From Adiantum capillus-veneris (Eukaryota; Streptophyta; Polypodiopsida; Polypodiales; Pteridaceae), in NCBI GenBank assembly GCA_014529385.2, contig CM043960.1:24900896-24964895 (forward strand): a stretch of 64,000 nt of DNA. The letters are read 5' to 3'. The position numbers were made by a program, and so were the translations under genes. Below, piece by piece: positions 21,770 through 31,562 of the stretch (position 1 is its first letter; the number at the start of each line of letters is the position of its first letter). Under the pieces are notes generated by a model. It did not search any database, was not told the DNA's origin, and saw only the letters and a program-made list of their open reading frames with translations.

Positions 21770-24700
21770 CTAGGCTGCTTGTTTGGGCTGTGCATTATTT
21801 TGGAGAGAGTATCCCATTAGGGAGAGGAGATAGGTAGGGGCGAGGGGGAAAGGGGGTGGGTAGGGGCGAGGGGGGGCTGGGTAGGGGCGAGAGGGAGTGA
21901 GGGGGTGGGTAGGGGCGAGGAAGGGCTGGGTAGGGGCGAGGGCAAGCTGGGGTGGGTAGGGGCGAGAGGGAGTGAGGGGTGGGTAGGGGCAAGGGTAGGA
22001 AGGGGTGGGTAGGGGCGAGAGGGGGTGGGTAGGGGGAGGACGAGGGGATGAGGGGGAGGGACTAGGGCGAGGGGTAGGGGCGAGGGGGAGAGACTTAGGG
22101 CGAGGGCGAGGGTAGTGAGGGGGACTAGGCGAGGGGAAGGGTAGGACGAGGGCGAGGGGGAGAGGGGGGAGGGAGGGTGAGGGACTAGGGCGAGGGGGAG
22201 GGTAAGGCGAGGGGTAGTGAGGGGAAGAGGGGGAGAGGGGGATAGGGTAGATAGGTGCAAATAATGAGCACGCAGCTACCATGAGCAATACAACGATCAT
22301 GATCTTAGAATTCATCTTGCAGGACCGGCTCTGTGAAGGGAGTTTGCTATACACAAAGGAGAGCTTTGTTCTGGTCGGAGAAGCAGACACGAAAGGTGTT
22401 TGTAGAGGAGATTTCTTATTGCTTCTATACTTCTTCATAGGCTCAGGTGGCTCATTTGGTGTAGTTACTGTGGCACCATTTGAAGAGGGTGTATCTTCAT
22501 GCAAAGAGTGAATAGAGACTCCATAACAAGGCATAGATTTGGTAGCCTCTAACCACTCCAACAGATCTTCATCTGACCCTTCAGGTGTAGTAGGTTGTTC
22601 TTGTTCAGGTTTGGTTTCCATTGACAAAGAAACTTGCTGCACCACAGGATCCATACCACCTTCTAAGAGAATGGGTTGCATCGAGGAGCCAGAAGTATGT
22701 ATCCACATAGCGTCGTTTCCCCAATCATGAAGTGCTTTAGTGTGTCGCAGCCATGGTCTTCCAATGAGCAAAGGAAACACGGCCTCAACCTAGGGAAGAC
22801 GAACCACAACAAAATCCAAGTTAAAAGTAAAGTCTTGTACCTGCAGAGGCACATTGTCCACTATGCCCACTGGGTAGACTGTCCGCTGGTCGGCCAATGT
22901 AACTGTGAAGGGAGCAAGGCGAGTAGGTTTTAAACCTAGAGCTAACATAGTGAACTCGGGCATCAGGTTGATGCCAGATCCACCATCCACTATCACTCCT
23001 GAGAATTGTCGACCCAAAATGGACACTGTCAGGCAAGGGCTTCTATAATCAGTGAGTGGAGCAGCAAGATTGGATATCATATAGGACTCTGACGGTCGCA
23101 CTGGGAGGTGCCCGCCATTAGGACCTGCTCCAGGGTAAAGTGACTGAATAACTGCAAGGGTGTCACTTCTGAAACTTGCATCTAGTCGCAACATGTCATA
23201 GAGGGACACTTGTTGGAAAGTGTTCTTCAAGACTGTCTCTGCTGTATGCTTCGCTTTTTCTACCTGTTGTTGTTCCTTTGGTGCTTTGATCTTTTGTAAG
23301 TCAGCAACTACTTCTAAGAAAGCCCCATCAATATCGGAGAGCATAGTAAAAGATCCTTTCTTAGCACTAGGGGATGGCATGTCAGCTGCTAGAGGAGGTG
23401 TAGGCATTGGGGAGGAAAGGGCTGTACCTGCTGGAAGATTGAGGCCGAGGGCTGCCCTCTGAGCTCGTGTGAGGACACCAGCTGGCTCCTCTACCAGCTG
23501 CAACTTGTCTTGAGAGGCAATCATATGGGCAGAAAGGGGTGGCTTGGGGTTGGTACTAACTGCTATCAAATTGATCTTGGGAAAGGTGAATTCAGGTTGG
23601 CTCTGACTTGGGCTCGCAGAGGTAGAGGCGTGTTGTTTTGGACAATCCTTAGTGTAGTGATCCTGAGCCTCAGGGCAAAGTTGGCACGGAGAAGAGCCTT
23701 CTGGCAGAGGGCATTTGCTCTGATAATGCCCATACTCTCCGCATTTGTAGCAGAGTATGGGCCGATTGGAAGGACGAAACGGGGAACGAGGTGGTTGCTG
23801 CATGGAGTTGGAGGCTGAAGTGTAGAAGCTCTGAGGGGTTGAGGTGGCATTAGCATTATAAAAACTTTGAGTCGGGAAAGTACTTGACATACCTTGGACA
23901 GCAGGGGTATTGAGCAAAGGTGGCATGTAGTTGGGATGGCCGTAGTGGGAAACCATGTTGGATGATGGTGCTAACCCTTGTTGGAGAGAAGGACCAAGAC
24001 TTTGCTGTATTTTGTGCAATCCCTTTAGGTAGTAACAATCCTTGTCATCATGTCCAAATTTTTCACAGAAGTGGTAGTAAACCCGAAGGGGGCATTCCTG
24101 TGGAGGGTGCCCTGGAGAGCGGCATGAGCTACACCAAACCGTAGCCTTAGTCTCTTGCTGACACTTGAGCTCTTCTAGCTCATGCTTAATCTGTTCCAAT
24201 GCCTCATGATTTGGAGGCTTCTCTTGTCTAAGAGAGAAGGACCTCTCCTCTTGAAGAGCTCGCTGTAACTTTAGGGCTTCCAGTTCCCTGCGCAAGGAAG
24301 TCAAAGGATTAGCAGGACCACCTTCTGAGAACACAGAGGGAGTATCTATGTGAGGAGAGTTGTTGGACAGCTTCCTAGCCCCCTCTATTCTAGTAGTAGC
24401 TGCGATGAATTCCTCCAGAGTGGCGTCAGGTCGGAGGCTCTCCCGGAGTTTTTGCTGAGAGGTTTTTGGAAGCGCCTTCTCCACCCACTTCTTAACCATG
24501 AATTCACCGGGTTGTTGGGGAAGCTTGGCAACCAGAGACTTGGTTTTGGTCATAAGCTCCGCAAAAGTCTCCTCTGGCTGGAGCACCATGTTGGCCAACT
24601 CATCCAACACTTTCTCTTGGTAGTCACCCAGCCTGAAAGCTGCACAGAATTGTTGTCTTAAGTCTGCCCAAGTTGCAAAATGATTCTCTGCAAATTGGCT

Positions 24701-25054
24701 GTACCATTTGTCTCCTAAGCCGTCCAAGGTGGATGGGAAAAGTACCAGATAAGCATCTTCCCCGTTAAGACCACGTCCTCTACAGAGAGATACAAATCTT
24801 CTTGCATGGTCGTCAGCATCTTCTGAAGAAAGCCCTTTGAAGGTAGGGAACTTGATGTTTACCTTGGCCAAAACACTAGCTAGTGGCTCCATGATTCCTT
24901 GCTGAGCCTGTTGCTCTATAGCTTGCTGTATCAGAATAGGAGAGAGCTTTATTGGAGAAGGTGATCGGGAAGATGGGGAACCTGATGAAGGAATGGGTGA
25001 TGTGATATGTGGAGGTATAGGTGATGAGGTTGAAGGATTTCTACAAGGTGTCAA
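21770..25054 (-). pseudogene. gag-protease-proline tail of copy 3 (one internal stop)
   Basis: The frame runs 22790-25054 (754 codons), then meets one TAG at 22790-22792 where copy 2 has CAG, then continues to 21770. Gag core: NIKFPTFKGLSSEDADDHAR, KWYSQFAENHFATW and RQQFCAAF. Four zinc knuckles follow (CSSCRSPGHPPQEC, a damaged YHFCEKFGHDDKDC, CYKCGEYGHYQSKC, CQLCPEAQDHYTKDC). The retropepsin has SGVIVDGGSGINLMPEF and LLIGRPWL. After a hydrophobic segment (MNSKIMIVVLLMVAACSLF) comes a proline-rich tail encoded by the minisatellite. An upstream part (about 25055-25130) shares a frame with copy 2 but has a TGA. Confidence 0.85.
21822..22255 (+). repeat. G-rich minisatellite encoding the proline tail, copy 3
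   Basis: About 430 bp of GGGTAGGGGCGAGGG-type units. The C-rich strand encodes Pro, Ser, Leu, Ala, Arg and Tyr in the gag-protease frame (for example RPYPPPFPLAP). Dense G runs on the plus strand. Confidence 0.85.
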
Positions 25055-25224
25055 AGGTCATCTTCTGTGATAGTACTTCAGAGGGCTCAGTAGTGAGCTT
25101 TGACGCTCGACTGACCTCCTTGTATGTGTCATGCAGTGACCACCAGTCCAACCACGCTTGGGGCAAGAAAACTTGTGACAGGTCTAGACTCCACCAGACC
25201 AAAACAGACCAGGTAAGTGACTAG

Positions 25225-25390
25225 ACCCGGCTGGACCAGGGACGAGACCAAGGACGAGGAGGACTAGACCAGGGTCGAGGAGGTCTAGACCAGGGACGAG
25301 GACATGTTGGACCAGGGCGAGAGAAGACTAGACCAGTTGGACCAGGCGAGAGGGGACTAGACTAGTTGGACTAGGCGAGAGGAGAACAGT
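25225..25390 (-). repeat. Leader minisatellite of copy 3
   Basis: Imperfect units of the form GGACCAGGGACGAGGAGGACTAGACC lie between gag and PBS. Similar arrays occupy the same place in copy 2 (31268-31440) and copy 4 (57125-57245). Confidence 0.7.
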
Positions 25391-25492
25391 GCAAGGCAAG
25401 GTTGGCGAAGGTAGGCAAAGCTAGATAAACCTAACTAGCTTCAAGATTTGCACCTTCAAGATTTGCACCTCAGAGAGTGAGATTTCAGTTGA

Positions 25493-25511
25493 GGTCCCAC
25501 CGTGATCGCCA
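25493..25511 (-). other. Candidate primer binding site of copy 3
   Basis: The minus strand reads TGGCGATCACGGTGGGACC, starting 13 bases inside the 5' LTR end. The TGG start is as required for pairing with a tRNA CCA end. Copies 2 and 4 have the same block at the same distance. The tRNA is not identified here. Confidence 0.65.
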
Positions 25512-25524
25512 AAATGAGAGCACC

Positions 25525-26112
25525 TGTAGCGCGGATAATGTGTCGTACTCTCTACAGTGTGGGTGCCCCTCAGTGCAATGTGCGTGACAATCTCACTCAA
25601 ACAAATGGAAACTCTCTCAAACAGAATGAAACACAGAAACAATGGATAACAACAGAGTCACAACAGTGGACCAGAGCATGTGGACTCGACTCGCTCAAAG
25701 AACCATAAAGAACCATGTACAGACTCTGGCGTGGCAGCACCCTCAGCTCCAGCCCAGGACTCATAGGTACAAATGGGGTGTCGAGGCTCAGATGTGCAAG
25801 GATGGTGAAGCAGTGCTCTGTGTAAGACTCGCTCTAGACGACTACGTACAAGATCAAAGGTGAAGAAGATGATAACATCACCAACCGCTACTACTCATAT
25901 GTACCACCATAAAGAGCCACCAACGGCTCATAATGTCAGCCATGTGGTGACCTGGCCACGAGGTCCACTAGACCACCGTCGGTAGGTACCTTGCCACGTG
26001 TCACTCCCTAGACCAGAGGTCCGTCCAGAGGGTCCGTCCAGTGTGAACCAAACCCAGTGTAGCCAACTGTCCAACTGTCTGCCATGTGAAGTGACACTGT
26101 AGCCCTGCTACA
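25525..26112 (-). repeat. 5' LTR of copy 3
   Basis: 588 bp, near-identical to 20455-21042. Confidence 0.9.
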
Positions 26113-26711
26113 ATGCGTACCCCATCCTTTGAAACAATGTGCCCAAGGAAGTGAATCTCTTGCAAAAAGAATTCACTCTTCTTCGCATTAATGAGTAGTC
26201 TGTTCTTACGTAACTCATTGAAAACTGCAGTCAAGTGATCCCTATGCTCCTCTTTAGACTTCGAATAGACAATCATGTCGTCAAAGAAGGTACCCACGAA
26301 GTTTCTATGCGTTCTAAAAATTATGTCCATCATTCTATTAAACGTGGCAGGAGCATTTGTGAGACCAAATGGCATAACAAGAAATTCATAGAGACCAAAT
26401 GTTGTCCTGAACGCAGTCTTATGGACATCTTTTGGCCTAATGCGTATCTGATGGTACCCACTCTTTAGGTCTATTCTTGTAAACAATGACGCTCCCTCAA
26501 GCCGATCAAGAATGTCATCTATCCTCGGTATGGGGAACCTGTTCTTGATAGTATTCTTATTCAAGGCGCGATAGTCAATGCACATGCACCACGAACCTAC
26601 GCGTGTCCCAAGGGCTCCCGCACGCAATGGGATAGTTCCCCTGTGAATTGGACGAGTTTTCACGTGAGAAAACTCTCCGAACTTGCAATCTTTCGCGATG
26701 GAACTGTGCGT
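26113..26711 (-). pseudogene. Ty3/gypsy chromovirus pol: reverse transcriptase core
   Basis: On the minus strand, 26113-26663 reads SWCMCIDYRALNKNTIKNRF, RIDLKSGYHQIR, FGLTNAPATFNRMM and FFDDMIVYSK (catalytic DD in F-x-D-D form), then FLGHIVSKDG. This is the Ty3 RT palm. It continues at 20454 beyond the inserted element. Upstream of about 26640 the frame shifts, and at about 26712 pol sequence gives way to unrelated LTR-like sequence, so gag, protease and the 5' LTR are lost. Confidence 0.9.
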
Positions 26712-27262
26712 ACCTGTGGGGGATTAGCAATTAGATAATCCGGTTCCTGTTCAGAAGGCTCTTGCCTTGGCAAACGTGCATAAACCCCCAGAATTGTACA
26801 TGTTCATCTGAGTAGCCCAACTAGTGGGGCATTACCATATGTGCCAAAGGGGAGAGAGAGATGCACGAGAGCAAGTCATCGCGCTACATGAGACAGAGGA
26901 GAAGGCAAGCTTTCCATTAAAGCTGTAGACTTGCACCCACTACTCACACACACACTATAGCTCACTTGTGTTCAAAAATCAGCCTCCTCTCTCAAATTGG
27001 GCGCCCCCTCTTCATGCTGGAAGTGGCAAAACTGCCTGGAGCCGCCATGTGTCCAGTTTGCCCCTTTTGAGTTAATTCTCTAGTTCCCACTGACTTATAA
27101 AGTTATAGGTGACTTTCCGAGTGGCCCAGACTTCATTTGGCGCACACACGCTTCCATACTCATCAGAATTCAGTGCTAACTGGCCCAACCAGTCCCAAAC
27201 TGACCGACCCAGACTCCCACTGTGAGAAACCTATTCGGCCACAGCCGTTTCATGCTGGCCAT
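26712..27262 (-). repeat. LTR-like sequence related to the 3074-4550 insert
   Basis: Positions 26712-26880 align in reverse complement with 3660-3870 (shared 'gaggctcttgcc', 'gccaaaggggagaga' and others). The rest is more diverged. It joins truncated pol on the left and the hAT copy on the right, so it is a rearranged piece. Confidence 0.5.
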
Positions 27263-27381
27263 GCAATGTCCACTTGCACCTTTTCAAGGGTTCCGGGGAA
27301 ACCAAGTAAAAAAATAAATAAATAAAAATATCTAGTACTTATTTACGGAAGGCAACAGGAAAAATACACCTCCTGGGGACA
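27263..27381 (-). repeat. Second copy of a hAT exon/intron segment
   Basis: About 114-119 bp nearly identical to 17925-18044, beginning GCAATGTCCACTTGCACC and ending CACCTCCTGG. On the minus strand it holds the start of the transposase exon (...KVQVDIA) and the preceding intron. The two copies flank the chromovirus block. Confidence 0.75.
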
Positions 27382-28205
27382 CGAGGGGAAGGGAGGGGGT
27401 GGGTAGGGACGAGGGGAAGGGAGAGGGTGGGTAGGGGCGAGGGGGGTGGGTAGGGGTGAGGGGAAGGGGGGGGGGGGGTGGGTAGGGGCGAGGGTTACTG
27501 GGTAGGGGCGAGTGGAAGGTGAGGGGGTGGGTAGGGGCGACGGGGGGTGGGTAGGGGCAAGGCGAAGGTGAGGGGGTGGGTAGGGGCGAGGGATTGTAAG
27601 GGGGAGGGTCGGGGCGAGGGGGGTTGGGTAGGGACTAGGGAATGTGAGGAGGAGGGTAGAGGCGAGAGTTACTGGGTAGGGGCGAGAGGGGGTGGTTAGG
27701 GGCGAGGGGAAGATGAGGGGGTGGGCAAGGGAGGGTAGGGGCGAGAGGGAGTGGGTAGCGGTGAGGGGGTGAGGGGGAGGGTAGGGCGAGGGCGAGGGGG
27801 AGAGGGGGAGGGACTAGGGCGAGGGCGAGGGCGAGGGCGAGGGCAAGGGCGAGAGGGGAAAGGGACTAGGGCGAAGGCGAGGGCAAGGGCGACGGGGTGA
27901 GACTAGGGCGAGGCGAGGGGGAAAGGGGGTAGGGGGTGAGGGACTAGGACTAGGGCGAGGGGGTGAGGGGGGAGGGTAGGGCGAGGGGGTGAGGGTAGGG
28001 CGAGGGGTAGTGTGGGGGCGAGGGGGAGGGTAGGGCGAGGGGACGGGGAGGGACTAGGACTAGGGCGAGGGCGAGGGGGTGAGGGTAGGGCGAGGGGTAG
28101 TGAGGGGGCGAGGGGAGTGGGAGAGGGGGTAGGGCGAGGGGTACTGAGGGGGCGAGGGCGAGTGGGAGGGGGGGAGGGTAGGGCGAGGGGATGAGGGGGA
28201 CTAGG
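27382..28205 (+). repeat. G-rich minisatellite encoding the proline tail, copy 2
   Basis: The longest array, over 800 bp, of GGGCGAGGG, GGGTAGGGGCGAGGG and GGACTAGGGCGAGGG units. It overlaps the last part of the 1,019-residue frame. Confidence 0.85.
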
Positions 28206-30962
28206 GGCAAATAAGAAGCACCCAACTATCATGACCAAGACAAATATCATGATCTTGGAATTCATCTTGCAGGACGGGCTCTGTGAAGGGAGTCTGCTAG
28301 ACGCAGAGGAGAGCTTTGTTCTGGTCGGAGAAGCAAACACCACAGGGGTTGATGTTTGAGGGGTGGTGAACTCCTGTAGGGGATATTTCTTCCCCCTTAT
28401 ATACTTTTTCATAGGCTTTCCAAATTCAACGGCTTTCATCAAGAGGGCTTTCACCGAGAGCACATAAGGAGTATCTTCTGTGACCTTCAACTCTTGAGCT
28501 GGCACATTAGGTTTAGTGACTGTGGAAACATTTGAAGAGGGTGTATCTTCAAGCCAAGAGTGAATAGAGACTCCATAACAAGGCATAGATTTGGTAGCCT
28601 CCAACCACTCGAGCAGATCTTCATCTGACCCTTCAGGTGTAGTAGGCTGTTCTTGTTCAGGTTTGGTTTCCATTGACAAAGAAACTTGCTGCACCACGGG
28701 ATCCATACCACCTTCTAAGAGAATGGGTTGCATCGAGGAGCCAGAAGTATGTATCCACATTGCGTCGTTTCCCCAATCATGAAGTGCTTTAGTGTGTCGC
28801 AGCCATGGTCTTCCAATGAGCAAAGGAAATCTGCCCTCAACCTGGGGAAGACGAACCACAACAAAATCCAAGTTAAAAGTAAAGTCTGGTACCTGCAGAG
28901 GCACATTATCCACTATGCCCACAGGGTAGATTGTCCGTTGGTCGGCCAATGTAACTGTGAAGGGAGCAGGGCAAGTAGGCTGTAGACCTAGAGCTAACAT
29001 AGTGAACTCGGGCATCAGGTTGATGCCAGATCCACCATCCACTATCACTCCTGAGAATTGCCTACCCAAAACGGACACTGTCAGGCGAGGGCTTCTATAA
29101 TCAATGAGTGGAGCAGCAGGATTGGATATCATATAGGACTCTGATGGTCGCACTAGGAGGTGCCCACCACTAGGACCTGCTCCAGGATAAAGTGATTGAA
29201 TAACAGCAAGGGTGTCACTTCTAAACTTTGCATCTAGTCGCAGCATGTCATACAGGGACACTTGTTGGAAGGTGTTCTTCAAAACTGACTCTACTGTAAG
29301 CTTCTCTTTTTCTACCTGTTGTTGTTCCTCTGGTACCTTGATCTTCTGTAGATCGGAAACTGCTTCCAAGAAAGCTTCATCAATATCGGAGAGCAAGGAT
29401 TTGGATTCCTTCATGGCACTGGGGGATGGCTTGTTAATAGTTGCAGGCAGGGTATCCACTGGTGTGAGAATGTGTGGTGGAGTTGAACTTGATGGAATGC
29501 TAAGACCGAGAGCAGCTCTCTGGGCCCGGGTGAGGATGCCCGATGGCTCCTCTGCCAACTGCTGCGGCTTATTTTGAGGGGTAACCACGTGGGTAGAAGG
29601 GGGCGGCTGAGAAACGGTGCTCACTGCTATCAAATTGAGCTTGGGAAAGGCAAACTCATTCTGGCTTTGAATTGAGTTCGAAGCAGTGGATGCACGAAGT
29701 TTAGGGCAATCCTTACTGTAGTGATCCTTCGTTTCAGGGCAATGACGGCACGGAGGGGACCCTTCTGGCAGGGGGCATTTGCTTTGGTAATGCCCATATT
29801 CCCCGCATCTGTAGCACAAAATGGGCCGATTCAAAGGGCGAGTCGACGGACGAGGTGGTCCTTGCTCCTGGTGCATGGAGTTGGAGGTGGAGGCATAGAA
29901 GTTTTGAGGGGATGAGGGAGCATGGGTATGATAAAAGCTCTGAGACGGAAAAGTACTTTGCATACCTTGCATAGGAGGGGCTGTCGGCAAAGGTGGCATA
30001 TGGTGTGGATGACCACATGGAGAAACCATGTTAGATGCAGACGCTGGCCCTTGCTGAAGAGTAGGACCAAGACTTTGTTGTAGTTGTCGCAATCCCTTGA
30101 GGTAGTAGCAGTCCTTGTCCTCATGCCCAAACTTTTCACAGAAGTGGCAATAAGCTCGAAGGGGACAGTCCTGTGGAGGATGTCCTGGAGAGCGACACGA
30201 GCTGCACCATACCATAGCCTTAGTCTCCTGCCGAGACCGAAGCTCTTCTAACTCCCTCTTGATTTGATCCAAAGCTTCGTGATGTGGGGGCTTCTCCTCT
30301 TTGAGAGAGATTGATTTCTCCTCTTGTAGAGCTCGTTGTAGTTTTAGGGCTTCCAGTTCCCGACGTAAGGAAGTCAAAGGGTCGGACGGACTCTCCAAGA
30401 GTACCGAGGCAGTCTCTACCTGAGAAGGGTCGGTAAACAACTTCCTTGCCCCCTCTATTCTAGTAGCAGCAGCAACAAATTCCTCCGACGTGGCATCAGG
30501 TCGGAGATTCTCTCTCAGTTTTTGCTGAGAAGTCTTTGGAAGCGCCTTCTCTACCCATTTCTTGACCATGAACTCACCTGGTGGTTGAGGAAGCTTGGCG
30601 ACCAGGAACTTGGTTTTAGTCATGAGTTCTGCAAAAGTCTCCTCTGGTTGGAGCACCATGTTGGCCAACTCATCCAAAACCTTTTCCTGGTAGTCACCTG
30701 GCCTAAATACTACACAGAACTGTTGTCTTAAAGCTGTCCAAGTTGCAAAATGGTTCTCTGCGAACTGGCTGTACCACTTGTCTGCCAAACCATCCAAGGT
30801 AGATGGGAAGAGTACTAAGTAGGCATCTTCTCGGTTGAGGCCACGACCTCTGCAGAGAGATACAAACCTCCTTGCATGGTCGTCAGCATCTTCTGAAGAG
30901 AGTCCTTTGAATGTAGGGAACTTGATGTTTACCTTAGCCAAAACGCTAGCCAACGGCTGCAT
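27903..30962 (-). CDS. Gag-protease polyprotein with proline-rich tail, intact frame (copy 2)
   Basis: A single uninterrupted frame of 1,019 residues. A Ty3-type gag domain lies in about residues 1-200. Zinc knuckles lie near 250 (CSSCRSPGHPPQDC), 270 (CHFCEKFGHEDKDC), 381 (CYRCGEYGHYQSKC) and 403 (CRHCPETKDHYSKDC). The retropepsin active site VDGGSGIN is near 640 and LIGRPWL near 712. A hydrophobic segment MNSKIMIFVLVMIVGCFLF lies near 899-918, followed by about 100 residues of proline-rich repeats. Gag would form the particle and bind RNA; the protease would mature it. No RT, RNase H or integrase follows. The ancestral start may be upstream at about 31202 (MIHTRR), separated by one TAG near 30993. 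Confidence 0.85.
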   Translation of the reverse strand: MQPLASVLAKVNIKFPTFKGLSSEDADDHARRFVSLCRGRGLNREDAYLVLFPSTLDGLADKWYSQFAENHFATWTALRQQFCVVFRPGDYQEKVLDELANMVLQPEETFAELMTKTKFLVAKLPQPPGEFMVKKWVEKALPKTSQQKLRENLRPDATSEEFVAAATRIEGARKLFTDPSQVETASVLLESPSDPLTSLRRELEALKLQRALQEEKSISLKEEKPPHHEALDQIKRELEELRSRQETKAMVWCSSCRSPGHPPQDCPLRAYCHFCEKFGHEDKDCYYLKGLRQLQQSLGPTLQQGPASASNMVSPCGHPHHMPPLPTAPPMQGMQSTFPSQSFYHTHAPSSPQNFYASTSNSMHQEQGPPRPSTRPLNRPILCYRCGEYGHYQSKCPLPEGSPPCRHCPETKDHYSKDCPKLRASTASNSIQSQNEFAFPKLNLIAVSTVSQPPPSTHVVTPQNKPQQLAEEPSGILTRAQRAALGLSIPSSSTPPHILTPVDTLPATINKPSPSAMKESKSLLSDIDEAFLEAVSDLQKIKVPEEQQQVEKEKLTVESVLKNTFQQVSLYDMLRLDAKFRSDTLAVIQSLYPGAGPSGGHLLVRPSESYMISNPAAPLIDYRSPRLTVSVLGRQFSGVIVDGGSGINLMPEFTMLALGLQPTCPAPFTVTLADQRTIYPVGIVDNVPLQVPDFTFNLDFVVVRLPQVEGRFPLLIGRPWLRHTKALHDWGNDAMWIHTSGSSMQPILLEGGMDPVVQQVSLSMETKPEQEQPTTPEGSDEDLLEWLEATKSMPCYGVSIHSWLEDTPSSNVSTVTKPNVPAQELKVTEDTPYVLSVKALLMKAVEFGKPMKKYIRGKKYPLQEFTTPQTSTPVVFASPTRTKLSSASSRLPSQSPSCKMNSKIMIFVLVMIVGCFLFAPSPPHPLALPSPPPTRPRPLSTPRPTPSPTPLAPSLPLALPSPPRPRPSPSPSPSPRPTLPLAPTLPLALPSPPRPTLPPHPLALVLVPHPLPPFPLASP

Positions 30963-30992
30963 GGCCCCTTGCTGAGCCTCTTGCTCAGTAGC

Positions 30993-31202
30993 CTACTGTA
31001 GCAGAATAGGAGAGAGCTTTACTGGAGAAGGTGATCTGGAAGATATGAAACAGGAGGGAGGAATGGGTGATGTCGTATGTGGAGGTATGGTTGATGAGGT
31101 TGATGGGCTTCTAACCGGTTCCAAGGATCGTCTTCTATTGTAGTACTGCAGAGGACTCAGTAGTGCGCTTTGACGCTCGACTAACCTCCTTGTATGGATC
31201 AT
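30993..31202 (-). pseudogene. N-terminal extension of copy 2 gag
   Basis: On the minus strand, MIHTRRLVERQSALLSPLQY through PVKLSPILLQ, then TAG, then ATEQEAQQGAMQP in the main frame. Copy 3 and copy 4 share this N-terminus, so the stop is a lesion in this copy. Confidence 0.7.
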
Positions 31203-31267
31203 GCAGCGACCACCAATCCAACCAAGCTTTGGGAAAGAAAACTCTAACTATGGGCTGAACAACACAG

Positions 31268-31440
31268 GTTTAAACCAGGACGAGTGAGGATAGTGACTAG
31301 ACCACCTGGTCTAGGACCAGTGACTAGACCACCTAGCTGGCAGGACGAGGAGGACTGGACCAGGGCGAGGACTAGACTAGGACCCGGGACGAGGACGAGG
31401 ACTGGTTGGACCAGGGCGAGAGAGGACCAGACCAGCAGAC
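31268..31440 (-). repeat. Leader minisatellite of copy 2
   Basis: Degenerate GACTAGACCACCTGG and GGACGAGGACGAGGACTGG units, equivalent to the copy 3 leader array. Confidence 0.65.
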
Positions 31441-31530
31441 TATCTACACAGTGTAAGCAAGTGTGCGGAGCTAGGTAACAACCAATTAGCTTCACGATTT
31501 GTATCTCAACAAGAGTGAGACTTCCTTTGA

Positions 31531-31549
31531 GGTCCCACCATGATCGCCA
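31531..31549 (-). other. Candidate primer binding site of copy 2
   Basis: The minus strand reads TGGCGATCATGGTGGGACC, 13 bases inside the LTR end, and differs from copy 3 at one base. Confidence 0.65.
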
Positions 31550-31562
31550 AAATGAGAGCACC

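Larger units (their letters stand above)
20455..26112 (-). mobile_element. Gag-only LTR element, copy 3, complete
   Basis: The element is 5,658 bp with 588-bp LTRs at 20455-21042 and 25525-26112. It is flanked by a perfect ATGCG duplication (20450-20454, 26113-26117) that interrupts chromovirus pol exactly between GHIVSKDGVR and DPAKVEAIRSW. By eye the LTRs differ at about nine positions, so the insertion is fairly young. Order on the minus strand: 5' LTR, PBS, leader minisatellite, gag-protease with proline tail, captured translocator fragment, 3' LTR. No RT or integrase. Confidence 0.9.

Noticed and set aside
22281-22933. Series of plus-strand frames over 22.3-22.9 kb, repeated at 28.6-29.0 kb
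   Set aside because: They are antisense shadows of the protease region of gag-protease, and their conservation follows from the minus-strand gene.
17925-27381. The 114-bp repeat as a target-site duplication of the chromovirus
   Set aside because: LTR elements make 4-6 bp duplications, and the right copy is not adjacent to an LTR end.
28012-28194. Glycine/arginine-rich protein on the plus strand
   Set aside because: It is a shadow of the GGGCGAGGG minisatellite, whose other strand carries the long gag-protease frame.
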